Source: an uncultured Bacteroidales bacterium (GTDB lineage Bacteria; Bacteroidota; Bacteroidia; Bacteroidales; Paludibacteraceae). Taken from it: a stretch of DNA of 22,670 bases. Shown here piece by piece: positions 14,621 to 22,670 of this stretch. Location: contig CAMOJA010000020.1 in NCBI GenBank assembly GCA_946616535.1, positions 1-22,670 on the forward strand, given 5' to 3'. How positions within the stretch are numbered: the stretch's first letter is position 1; each line of letters begins with the position of its first letter. The notes beneath the pieces are model-generated. The model made no database searches and was not told the DNA's origin. It saw only the letters and a program-made list of their open reading frames with translations. Made by a program: the position numbers and the translations under genes.

Positions 14621-16084
14621 ATGTATCAAGATCGAATAATGAATGAAGGTCTGACCTTCGACGATGTGTTATTAGTACCGGCGTACAGCGAAGTGCTGCC
14701 GCGTGAGGTGTCTCTTAACGGCCAATTCTCGCGCCATATAGGGTTGAATATCCCGGTGGTGAGTGCGGCGATGGATACTGTTACGGAGGCACCGATGGCT
14801 ATCGCTATCGCTCGCGAAGGCGGTATAGGCGTAATCCATAAGAACATGTCTATCGCAGAGCAAGCCGCACAGGTGCGCAGCGTCAAGCGTGCGGAGAACG
14901 GCATGATTGCCGACCCGGTAACCATCTTCGGCAGCCAGACGATAGGCGATGCGCTCCAGATGATGCATGAGAATCATATCGGCGGTATCCCCGTGGTGGA
15001 CGAGAAGCATGTGCTGGTGGGGATTGTGACGAACCGCGACTTGCGTTTCGAGACGGATATGAACAAGCCCGTGAGTGAGGTGATGACGAGCGAGAAGCTT
15101 ATTACCATCGGCTCCACGGACAACAAGACCATCATGGATGCCCTCCAGACGCATAAGGTAGAGAAACTGCCGGTGATTGACAAAGACGGCAAACTGATAG
15201 GCCTCGTAACCTACAAGGACATCACCAAACTGCGCGATTATCCGAATGCCAACAAGGATGCCAAAGGTCATCTGCGTTGCGCCGCAGGAGTAGGCATCAC
15301 GCCGGATTATATGGATCGCGTGGACGCTTTGGTCAAGGAGCATGTGGATGCGGTAGTATTGGATTCGGCGCACGGACACAGCAAGAATATCGTGAACGCC
15401 TTACGCGCTATCAAAGCGAAATACCCGGAGTTGGATGTCGTGGTGGGAAATATCGCTACGGCTGAGGCTGCCAAATATCTGCTGGAGAACGGCGCGGACG
15501 GTATCAAGGTTGGTATCGGTCCGGGCAGTATCTGTACGACCCGTATCATCGCGGGTGTCGGTGTACCGCAGTTGACGGCGATCTTCGAGGTGGCAGAAGT
15601 ACTGAAAGGAACGGGTGTACCGTTGATAGCAGACGGCGGATTGCGGTACTCGGGCGACGTGGTGAAAGCGCTGGCTGCCGGAGGAAACTGCGTGATGTGC
15701 GGATCGATGTTCGCCGGCACGGACGAAGCCCCCGGAGACACCATCATCTTCAACGGCCGTAAGTTCAAATCCTATCGCGGCATGGGCAGTATAGAGGCGA
15801 TGAAGGCCGGAAGCGCTGATCGCTATTTCCAAGGAGGAGAGAGCAATGTGTCCAAACTCGTGCCGGAAGGTATTGCCGGCCGCGTGCCGTACAAAGGCAG
15901 TGTTTGCGAGACGATCTATCAGTTGATAGGCGGTCTGCGCTCGGGTATGGGATATGTGGGCGCGCATAACTTAGAGGAGCTGCGCAAAGCCAAGTTCGTG
16001 CGTATCACCTCTGCAGGTATGTATGAGAGCCACCCGCATGACATTACCATCACTTCGGAGGCTCCTAATTATTCACAGCAATAA
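14621..16084 (+). CDS. guaB: Inosine 5'-monophosphate dehydrogenase
   Basis: This enzyme oxidises IMP to XMP with NAD, the first step of the GMP branch. The 487 residues form a catalytic barrel with two CBS domains inserted at about 95-145 and 155-205 ([26 protein letters not shown]). The catalytic loop is GPGSICTTR, with Cys305. IMP phosphate contacts are ADGG (337-340) and [12 protein letters not shown] (361-372), and the mobile flap includes RYFQGG (401-406). ATG at 14621 gives the canonical start [20 protein letters not shown]. The frame is also open back into pyrB, but an upstream start would overlap it with unrelated residues. The gap to pyrB is 17 nt and I see no promoter in it. Confidence 0.97.
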   Translation: MYQDRIMNEGLTFDDVLLVPAYSEVLPREVSLNGQFSRHIGLNIPVVSAAMDTVTEAPMAIAIAREGGIGVIHKNMSIAEQAAQVRSVKRAENGMIADPVTIFGSQTIGDALQMMHENHIGGIPVVDEKHVLVGIVTNRDLRFETDMNKPVSEVMTSEKLITIGSTDNKTIMDALQTHKVEKLPVIDKDGKLIGLVTYKDITKLRDYPNANKDAKGHLRCAAGVGITPDYMDRVDALVKEHVDAVVLDSAHGHSKNIVNALRAIKAKYPELDVVVGNIATAEAAKYLLENGADGIKVGIGPGSICTTRIIAGVGVPQLTAIFEVAEVLKGTGVPLIADGGLRYSGDVVKALAAGGNCVMCGSMFAGTDEAPGDTIIFNGRKFKSYRGMGSIEAMKAGSADRYFQGGESNVSKLVPEGIAGRVPYKGSVCETIYQLIGGLRSGMGYVGAHNLEELRKAKFVRITSAGMYESHPHDITITSEAPNYSQQ

Positions 16085-16094
16085 GACCCGGAGA

Positions 16095-17621
16095 ATGCAG
16101 AAGATCATCATCTTGGATTTCGGCAGCCAGACGACGCAGTTAATCGGTCGGCGCGTACGCGAGCTGAACACGTTCTGCGAGATCCTGCCGTATAACAAAT
16201 ACCCCGAGGACGACAAAGATGTCATCGGTGTCATCCTGAGCGGTTCGCCCTTGAGCGTCTATCAGGACGATGCGTTTCATGTGGACCTGAGTCGCATCCG
16301 CGGACGGCTGCCGATACTTGGTATCTGCTACGGCGCGCAGCTGATGAGTTATATGTACGGCGGCAAAGTAGAGAGCGCCGGCACGCGTGAGTACGGGCGA
16401 CAGAACCTGCAGTTTGTCGATACCAAGAACCCGCTTTTCAAGGGTTTTGAGGCGCACTCGCAGGTGTGGATGTCCCATGGCGACAGTATCACTCAGTTGC
16501 CCGAAGGAGCAACACGTATCGCTTCTACGGAGACGGTCCGGAACGCCGCATATTTCATCCCCGGTGAGCAACCGGTCTTCGGCACGCAGTTCCATCCTGA
16601 GGTCTTCCATAGCCTGCAAGGCACGCTGCTGCTGAAGAACTTCGTAGTGGATATATGCGGTTCCAAGCAGGAGTGGAGCGCAGAGGCGTTTGTGGAGACG
16701 ACGGTGAAGGAGTTGCGTGAGCAGTTAGGTTCCGACCGGGTGATCTTAGGTCTCTCCGGCGGCGTCGATTCGTCGGTAGTAGCGGTGTTGCTGCATCGCG
16801 CGATAGGCGACCGGCTGACGTGTATCTTCGTCGATCACGGCATGCTGCGTAAGAATGAGTTTCACGACGTCATGCGCGATTACGAGGGCCTCGGGCTGAA
16901 AGTGATCGGCGTGGACGCCAGCGAGAAATTCCTCTCCGACCTTGCCGGTGTCAAAGAGCCGGAGCAGAAGAGAAAAATCATCGGCCGCGATTTCGTGGAG
17001 GTCTTCAATGCCGAGGCAAAGAAGATTACCGATGCCAAATGGCTGGCGCAGGGAACGATCTATCCCGACCGCATCGAGAGCTTGAATATCACCGGCAAAG
17101 TGATTAAGAGCCACCATAACGTGGGCGGTCTGCCCAAAGAGATGCACCTGCAGCTCTGTGAACCGATTAAGTGGCTCTTCAAAGATGAGGTGCGCCGCGT
17201 GGGACGTTCATTAGGCATGCCGGAGCACCTGATCAGCCGTCATCCGTTCCCGGGACCGGGTCTGGCGGTACGTATCTTGGGAGACATCACCCGCGAGAAG
17301 ATCCGTATTCTGCAAGAAGCGGATGCCATCTATATCCAAAACCTCCGCGAGGCCGGGCTGTACGATGAAATATGGCAGGCAGGTGCGATCCTCCTGAGCG
17401 AAGTACGTTCAGTAGGCGTCATGGGCGATGAGCGGACATACGAAAACCCCATTGCGCTGCGCGCTGTGACTTCCAGCGACGCCATGACCGCCGATTTTGC
17501 GCACATCCCGTATGAGGTGTTGGCAAAGATCAGTAACGAGATTATCAACAAAGTGAAAGGTGTGAACCGGGTATGCTACGACATCTCGTCCAAACCGCCT
17601 TCCACCATCGAATGGGAATAA
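16095..17621 (+). CDS. guaA: GMP synthase (glutamine-hydrolysing)
   Basis: This enzyme converts XMP to GMP using ATP and glutamine ammonia, following guaB directly. Of its 508 residues, the first 190 are a class I glutaminase (GICYGAQ with Cys78; FHPEV with His167 and Glu169). The ATP pyrophosphatase domain has the PP-loop [11 protein letters not shown] (218-228), and the C-terminal dimerisation part has [14 protein letters not shown] and ends [12 protein letters not shown] at 16095, ten nt after the guaB stop, gives the conserved N-terminus [20 protein letters not shown]; an earlier in-frame ATG would lie inside guaB. A GGAG at 16090-16093 is too close to the ATG to work as a normal ribosome-binding site. 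Confidence 0.97.
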   Translation: MQKIIILDFGSQTTQLIGRRVRELNTFCEILPYNKYPEDDKDVIGVILSGSPLSVYQDDAFHVDLSRIRGRLPILGICYGAQLMSYMYGGKVESAGTREYGRQNLQFVDTKNPLFKGFEAHSQVWMSHGDSITQLPEGATRIASTETVRNAAYFIPGEQPVFGTQFHPEVFHSLQGTLLLKNFVVDICGSKQEWSAEAFVETTVKELREQLGSDRVILGLSGGVDSSVVAVLLHRAIGDRLTCIFVDHGMLRKNEFHDVMRDYEGLGLKVIGVDASEKFLSDLAGVKEPEQKRKIIGRDFVEVFNAEAKKITDAKWLAQGTIYPDRIESLNITGKVIKSHHNVGGLPKEMHLQLCEPIKWLFKDEVRRVGRSLGMPEHLISRHPFPGPGLAVRILGDITREKIRILQEADAIYIQNLREAGLYDEIWQAGAILLSEVRSVGVMGDERTYENPIALRAVTSSDAMTADFAHIPYEVLAKISNEIINKVKGVNRVCYDISSKPPSTIEWE

Positions 17622-17623
17622 AT

Positions 17624-18091
17624 ATGAGAGTAGGAGTTATCATGGGCTCGGCAAGTGACCTGCCCGTTATGCAAGCAGCTATCGACACCCTTGAGTCTTT
17701 CGGTATCGAAGTGGACAAACGCGTCATCTCTGCGCACCGTGCGGCACATGCCTTGATGGAGTGGGCGGAGAGTGCCGAGGATCGCGGTCTGAGTATCATC
17801 ATCGCAGGAGCGGGCGGCGCTGCCCATCTGGCAGGGGTGATTGCCGGCTTGACCCATCTGCCGGTGATAGGTGTGCCGGTGCGTTCGAAGACCTTAGACG
17901 GCTTGGATAGCCTTCTGTCGATGGTTCAGATGCCCAGTGGCATTCCCGTTGCTACGGTGGCTATCGACGGCGCGAAGAATGCAGCCCTGCTGGCGGTCAG
18001 CATCCTGGCGCTCCAAGAACCTGAACTGCGCGAGAAATACATCGATTTCCGCCGCCAACAAACAGAAAAAGTATTAGCTACAGTAATCTGA
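17624..18091 (+). CDS. purE: N5-carboxyaminoimidazole ribonucleotide mutase
   Basis: This class I PurE moves the carboxyl group from N5-CAIR to C4 (CAIR) in IMP synthesis. The 155 residues are typical in length. It has the phosphate-binding GSASDLPVM (8-16), SAHRAAH (37-42, normally SAHRTP in the class) and the glycine-rich AGAGGAAHLAGVIAGLTHLPVIGVPV region (61-86). The partner PurK, which makes N5-CAIR, is not in the window. ATG at 17624 starts two nt after the guaA stop; an upstream in-frame ATG would give residues unlike any PurE and overlap guaA. purL follows after one base. Confidence 0.95.
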   Translation: MRVGVIMGSASDLPVMQAAIDTLESFGIEVDKRVISAHRAAHALMEWAESAEDRGLSIIIAGAGGAAHLAGVIAGLTHLPVIGVPVRSKTLDGLDSLLSMVQMPSGIPVATVAIDGAKNAALLAVSILALQEPELREKYIDFRRQQTEKVLATVI

Positions 18092-18092
18092 T

Positions 18093-21000
18093 ATGAACTA
18101 TAGGCTTTTTGTAGAGAAAAGAGAAGGGTTTCGCGTGGAGGCGGAGAGCCTGCGTCGCGAGCTGAACGAGAACCTGCAGTTACACATCCGCCGGATGCGC
18201 TATCTTTGCGTGTATGACCTGTTCGGATTCAGCAAGGACCTGCTGGAGCAAAGCAAATACAGCGTCTTTGGCGAGCGGGTGACGGATGTCGTGACGGAGG
18301 ACTTGGACCTCAGCGGCAAGCGGTATCTGGCGGTGGAGTATATCCCCGGCCAGTTTGACCAACGCGCTTCTTCTGCCATCGATTGTGTGCACCTCATTGA
18401 CCCGAATGCCGATATCGACATCCGTTCGAGCCGGCTGTTGATCTTCGAAGACGAGCTGTCGGCCGACGAGATGGCGAAGATCCGCCACTATTATATCAAT
18501 GCGGTAGAGGCACGTGAGAAAGACCTCTCTGTCCTTTCCCGTCAGCAGACGGCGGACGTCAAACCGCTGGCTTCCTTAGCCGGGTTTACCGCTATGCCGA
18601 AGGAACAGTATCCCGCTTTCTGCAAGGAGTGGGGACTGGCGATGAACGCTGATGACCTCGCTTGCGTAGCGGAGTATTTTACGAAAGAGCATCGTGATCC
18701 GACAGAGACAGAGCTGCGGATATTGGACACCTATTGGTCCGACCACTGCCGCCACACGACGTTCACCACCATTCTCGAGGATATCGAGGTGGAGGACTCT
18801 TTCATCAAAGCCGATATAGAATCCGAACTGAACGCTTTCCATCATATTCGTACGGAGTTAGGCCGCGATTCCAAACCGCTGTGTCTCATGGAGTTAGCTA
18901 CTATCGGCGCGCGGTACTTGAAGAAGAAAGGCCTGCTGGACGATATGGAGGTCAGCGAAGAGAATAACGCTTGTTCCATCTTCATCGATGTGGATGTGGA
19001 TGGTCAGACAGAGCGGTGGTTGCTGCAATTCAAGAACGAGACCCACAACCATCCGACGGAGATAGAGCCTTTCGGTGGCGCGAGTACCTGTTTGGGTGGC
19101 GCTATCCGTGATCCGTTGTCCGGCCGTGCGTACGTCTATCAGGCGATGCGTGTGACCGGAGCCGGAGACATCTACGCCCCCGTGAGCGAGACGCTGCCGG
19201 GCAAACTGCCGCAACAGATTATCTCCCGCAAGGCCGCTTCGGGTTATTCGTCATACGGCAACCAGATCGGTCTGGCAACCACCCACGTGCGGGAGATCTA
19301 TCACCCTTCGTATGTAGCAAAGCGTCTGGAAGTGGGCGCTGTAGTAGGAGCCGTTAAGGCCGATGCCGTGCGTCGTGAGAGTCCGGCGGCAGGTGATGTG
19401 ATTCTCCTTCTCGGCGGACGTACCGGACGTGACGGTATAGGTGGCGCTACGGGGTCCAGCAAAGAGCATACGGAGGCTTCCCTGGAGTCCTGCGGCAGCG
19501 AGGTACAGAAAGGAAACGCACCCGAAGAGCGTAAGATCCAGCGTCTCTTCCGTCGTCCCGAAGTGACGAAACTGATTAAGAAATCCAATGACTTCGGCGC
19601 CGGAGGCGTGAGTGTGGCTATCGGCGAGTTGGCAGACGGTCTGGACATCTACTTAGACCGCGTGCCGACCAAATACGCGGGCCTCAACCCCACGGAACTG
19701 GCCATCTCCGAATCCCAGGAACGAATGGCAGTAGTGGTCGAAAAGAAAGACCAAGAGGCCTTCGAACAACTCTGCCGGAAAGATAATATTGAAGTCACGC
19801 ACGTAGCGGACGTGACCGCCACGGGGCGTATGCGGCAGTTCTATAAAGGGGAACTGATAGCCGATCTGAGCCGTGCCTTCATCGACTCTGCCGGCGCAAA
19901 ACACTATGCGAAAGCAACCATCCTGCCGGTGGAGAACAAAGATCCGTTCAGCCAGCATATCCCGGGCACAACCACTGAAGAGAAGATGTGTCACGTGCTT
20001 GCGCAACCAAACGTGACGAGCCAGAAAGGTCTCATTGAGGAGTTCGATGCTACCATCGGTCGCTCGACCGTGTTGATGCCGTTTGGCGGAAAGATGCAAC
20101 GCTCCGAGACTCAGGTCTCCGTGCAGAAACTGCCGACCGACGGTTACACCAACACGGCTTCTATCATGGCGTTCGGTTACAACCCCTTCATCGCGGAGTG
20201 GAGTCCGTATCACGGAGCTGCTTATGCGGTGGTAGAGGCGTGTGCCAAAGTCGTTGCAGCCGGCGCGGATTTCAGCCATATGCGGTTTAGTTATCAGGAG
20301 TATTTCGAGCGCATGACCGGTCGTCACAGCTGGGGAAAACCGCTCAGTGCCCTCCTTGGTGCGCTGAAGATGCAGGTGACTTTAGGTCTGCCGTCCATCG
20401 GAGGAAAAGACTCGATGTCCGGTACGTTCGAACATATTTCCGTGCCGCCGACGCTGATAGCCTTCGGTATCACAACCGTGGGCGCCGACAAGGTCATCAG
20501 TACGGATCTGAAAAAAGCAGGCAACAAACTCTACCTCCTGCGTCATCAGCCGCTCGCAAACTACATGCCTGATACGGACCAACTGAAACAACTCTGGTCG
20601 TTCACGACCGAAGCCATTCATGCCGGAAGGATCGTCTCGGCGTACGCCATCGGTTTTGGCGGCGTGGCAGAGGCATTGGCAAAAATGTCTTTCGGTAACG
20701 AGAAAGGCGTGGATGTTCGTTTCGACGAGGAAAAACTCTATAACTATCAGTATGGCAGCATTTTAGCCGAAGCGACCGAACCGATAGCGCACCCGGATGC
20801 CCTTCTCTTGGGCCAAGTGACGGATAGTGATTTCTTCCTTATCAACGGCGAGAAGATTTGTCGTGAAAAACTCTATGAGGCTTGTACTGCGCCCTTCAAC
20901 AAGGTCTATGCCGCTACTGCAGTTCCGCAGCATAAAGACCTCATGCCGAAAGGCATTGAGTCCAAACCGCTTTCACAGCCAGAGATACCTGCGCACGAAT

Positions 21001-21815
21001 CGCTTAACGGCAAAAAGCCGATCGTTTATATTCCTGTTTTTCCGGGAACAAACTGCGATTTCGACAGCGCCAAAGCATGGCGCAAAGCGGGCGCAGAAGT
21101 GCAGATGACGATCTTCCGTAACATGACAGAGCAGGATGTGATTGCTTCTATCGAAGAGATGGTGGCACACATCGACCAGGCACAGATACTGATGTTAGCC
21201 GGCGGATTTTCCTTGGGAGACGAACCCGACGGATCCGCGAAATTCATCGTTTCGGTGCTTAATAACAAGTTGGTGAGCCGCGCGGTAGAATCGCTCTTGT
21301 CCCGCGGCGGATTGATACTCGGTATCTGCAACGGCTTCCAGGCGCTGGTGAAATCCGGCTTGCTGCCGTACGGCCATTTAGGCCAGGTGACGACGGAGAG
21401 TCCGACACTCTTCCGCAACGATATCAACCGTCACGTCTCGCAGATGGTGACTACCACTGTATCGACGACCAACAGCCCGTGGCTCCAAGGCATGCAACTC
21501 GGAGACCTGCATTCTATCGCCGTCAGCCATGGAGAAGGAAAATTCGTGGTGAGCGAAGAATTGGCAAAACAACTCTTCGAGAACGGACAGGTAGCTTTCC
21601 GTTATGCGGACCCCAAAACAGGCAAGGCAACGATGGAATCGCCGTATAATCCCAACGGCTCCTGCTACGCCATCGAAGGTATTATTTCGCCTTCCGGCCA
21701 GATATTAGGAAAGATGGGGCATACTGAGCGATATGAAGAAAATGTGTTTGCGAATATTAGCGGCAACAAATACCAGCCGCTCTTCGAAAATGCAGTAAAC
21801 TATTTTAAACACTAA
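18093..21815 (+). CDS. purL: Phosphoribosylformylglycinamidine synthase, large single-chain form
   Basis: This enzyme converts FGAR to FGAM using ATP and glutamine. The 1240 residues match the large single-chain PurL rather than the PurS/PurQ/PurL complex. An N-terminal PurS-like domain is followed by a linker with YWSDHCRHTTF (214-224), the ATP/FGAR motif FKNETHNHPTEIEPFGGA (313-330), a second synthetase half and a glutaminase domain from about residue 973 (PVFPGTNCDFDSA). Its nucleophile is Cys1079 in LGICNGFQAL, and the catalytic His-Glu pair is H1210/E1212 in MGHTER (usually PHPER). The start is one base after the purE stop. The next gene, purM, uses its product. Confidence 0.97.
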   Translation: MNYRLFVEKREGFRVEAESLRRELNENLQLHIRRMRYLCVYDLFGFSKDLLEQSKYSVFGERVTDVVTEDLDLSGKRYLAVEYIPGQFDQRASSAIDCVHLIDPNADIDIRSSRLLIFEDELSADEMAKIRHYYINAVEAREKDLSVLSRQQTADVKPLASLAGFTAMPKEQYPAFCKEWGLAMNADDLACVAEYFTKEHRDPTETELRILDTYWSDHCRHTTFTTILEDIEVEDSFIKADIESELNAFHHIRTELGRDSKPLCLMELATIGARYLKKKGLLDDMEVSEENNACSIFIDVDVDGQTERWLLQFKNETHNHPTEIEPFGGASTCLGGAIRDPLSGRAYVYQAMRVTGAGDIYAPVSETLPGKLPQQIISRKAASGYSSYGNQIGLATTHVREIYHPSYVAKRLEVGAVVGAVKADAVRRESPAAGDVILLLGGRTGRDGIGGATGSSKEHTEASLESCGSEVQKGNAPEERKIQRLFRRPEVTKLIKKSNDFGAGGVSVAIGELADGLDIYLDRVPTKYAGLNPTELAISESQERMAVVVEKKDQEAFEQLCRKDNIEVTHVADVTATGRMRQFYKGELIADLSRAFIDSAGAKHYAKATILPVENKDPFSQHIPGTTTEEKMCHVLAQPNVTSQKGLIEEFDATIGRSTVLMPFGGKMQRSETQVSVQKLPTDGYTNTASIMAFGYNPFIAEWSPYHGAAYAVVEACAKVVAAGADFSHMRFSYQEYFERMTGRHSWGKPLSALLGALKMQVTLGLPSIGGKDSMSGTFEHISVPPTLIAFGITTVGADKVISTDLKKAGNKLYLLRHQPLANYMPDTDQLKQLWSFTTEAIHAGRIVSAYAIGFGGVAEALAKMSFGNEKGVDVRFDEEKLYNYQYGSILAEATEPIAHPDALLLGQVTDSDFFLINGEKICREKLYEACTAPFNKVYAATAVPQHKDLMPKGIESKPLSQPEIPAHESLNGKKPIVYIPVFPGTNCDFDSAKAWRKAGAEVQMTIFRNMTEQDVIASIEEMVAHIDQAQILMLAGGFSLGDEPDGSAKFIVSVLNNKLVSRAVESLLSRGGLILGICNGFQALVKSGLLPYGHLGQVTTESPTLFRNDINRHVSQMVTTTVSTTNSPWLQGMQLGDLHSIAVSHGEGKFVVSEELAKQLFENGQVAFRYADPKTGKATMESPYNPNGSCYAIEGIISPSGQILGKMGHTERYEENVFANISGNKYQPLFENAVNYFKH

Positions 21816-21830
21816 ATACAATCCTACAAT

Positions 21831-22670
21831 ATGGCGCAACATTACGAGGCAGCCGGCGTAAATCTGGAAGCCGGATACGAAGTAGTAAGCAGAATCAAGT
21901 CGCATGTGCGTTCGACCCAACGCTTGGGTTCGATGGGCTCGATCGGTTCGTTCGGAGGCATGTTTGACCTCTCCGCGTTGGGAATCAAAGAACCGGTTTT
22001 GGTCAGCGGAACAGACGGCGTGGGAACCAAACTGAAGATCGCTTTTGCGATGGACAAACACGACACCATCGGTATTGATGCCGTGGCGATGTGCGTGAAC
22101 GATGTTCTGGCGCAAGGAGCCGAACCGCTCATCTTTTTGGATTACGTGGCAGTGGGACATAACATTCCCGCCCAAGTAGAGGCGATCGTAAGTGGTGTGG
22201 CGGAAGGATGCCGCCAGGCCGGTTGTGCCCTTGTAGGAGGCGAAACGGCAGAAATGCCGGGTATGTATCCCAACGGCGAATACGACATCGCGGGCTATAC
22301 GACCGGAGTGGTAGAGAAGTCCAAACTCATCGATGGCACCAAAGTCAAAGTGGGCGATGTGCTGATCGGTATTGCTTCCTCCGGCGTACACTCCAACGGT
22401 TTTTCGCTCGTGCGCAAAATAGTGAAGGACGCGAATCTGGATCTGCATCAAATATACCCGGAGTTGGATTCCGAAAAGACCTTGGGCGAAGTTCTTCTCA
22501 CGCCGACAAAAATCTACGTGAAGTCCGTTCTGGAGGTCATCCGCCAAGTGGACGTTCACGGCGTGGCGCACATCACCGGAGGTGGTTTTGATGAGAACAT
22601 ACCCCGTATCTTCCTGCCCGGACAGGGCTTCGACATTGAGGAAGGCTCCTGGGAGATTCTGCCGATCTTC
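21831..22670 (+). CDS. purM: Phosphoribosylformylglycinamidine cyclo-ligase (AIR synthetase), 3' truncated by the window
   Basis: This enzyme closes FGAM to AIR, the step directly after PurL. The 280 visible codons are open to the right edge. Family motifs are GSIGSFGG (36-43), [13 protein letters not shown] (59-71), [20 protein letters not shown] (83-102), [11 protein letters not shown] and [14 protein letters not shown] at 21831 lies 15 nt after the purL stop and gives the normal start [13 protein letters not shown]. The gene should continue beyond the window. Tight spacing implies co-transcription with purL. Confidence 0.95.
   Translation, partial: MAQHYEAAGVNLEAGYEVVSRIKSHVRSTQRLGSMGSIGSFGGMFDLSALGIKEPVLVSGTDGVGTKLKIAFAMDKHDTIGIDAVAMCVNDVLAQGAEPLIFLDYVAVGHNIPAQVEAIVSGVAEGCRQAGCALVGGETAEMPGMYPNGEYDIAGYTTGVVEKSKLIDGTKVKVGDVLIGIASSGVHSNGFSLVRKIVKDANLDLHQIYPELDSEKTLGEVLLTPTKIYVKSVLEVIRQVDVHGVAHITGGGFDENIPRIFLPGQGFDIEEGSWEILPIF

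Noticed and set aside
16090..16097. GGAG as a Shine-Dalgarno sequence for guaA
   Set aside because: Only one base separates it from the ATG, too close for pairing with 16S rRNA during initiation.
21705..22571. A 288-codon open frame on the minus strand opposite purL and purM
   Set aside because: It crosses two well-supported + strand genes, and its composition is typical of an antisense frame.

Overview
The window comes from a member of the Bacteroidota, most likely an uncultured Bacteroidales. The evidence is three promoters of the Bacteroidota type (TTG, about 20 nt, TAnnTTTG), start codons without usefully spaced Shine-Dalgarno sequences, and typical gene families: a hexameric NADP-type glutamate dehydrogenase, large PurL, and a UmuC-like polymerase. 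Coding density is very high. No tRNA, rRNA, IS element, phage gene or CRISPR array was seen, and no gap exceeds 300 bp.

Layout. (1) Positions 2-67 hold the tail of an unidentified + strand gene, closed by a strong intrinsic terminator. (2) Positions 169-5319 (+) hold a promoter, gdhA, a 983-residue receiver/pyruvate-phosphate-dikinase-N fusion and a membrane-anchored SIMPL protein. (3) Positions 5316-9172 (-) hold lepA, a umuC-like polymerase gene and a short-chain dehydrogenase, read leftward from a promoter at 9205-9236; this unit meets the SIMPL gene tail to tail with overlapping stop codons. (4) The 242-bp divergent region 9173-9414 holds the lepA promoter, an inverted repeat and the promoter and leader hairpin of the biosynthetic cluster. 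(5) Positions 9415-22670 (+) hold pyrC-pyrK-pyrD-pyrF-pyrE-pyrB-guaB-guaA-purE-purL-purM, with gaps of at most 36 nt and several overlaps; purM runs off the right edge.

How it works together. The large cluster encodes the last five enzymes of UMP synthesis (ATCase, dihydroorotase, class 1B dihydroorotate dehydrogenase with its electron-transfer subunit, OPRTase, OMP decarboxylase), the IMP-to-GMP branch (guaB, guaA) and three IMP-pathway steps (purL, purM, purE). The only promoter I see is ahead of pyrC, so UMP and GMP synthesis may share one transcript of more than 13 kb. The pyrK-D-F-E order and the PyrC and PyrF types resemble Firmicutes pyr operons.

The most unusual points are: (a) five gene junctions where a repeat holds both the upstream stop codon and the downstream start codon, or lies immediately before that start, including two TTG starts inside TTGA-containing heptads; (b) an aspartate carbamoyltransferase carrying a C-terminal C-x4-C-x20-C-x2-C segment that looks like the zinc domain of PyrI without its nucleotide-binding domain; (c) a dihydroorotase that starts directly at the barrel, without the usual N-terminal segment; and (d) a two-receiver plus PPDK-N protein that lacks the phosphohistidine and PEP domains.
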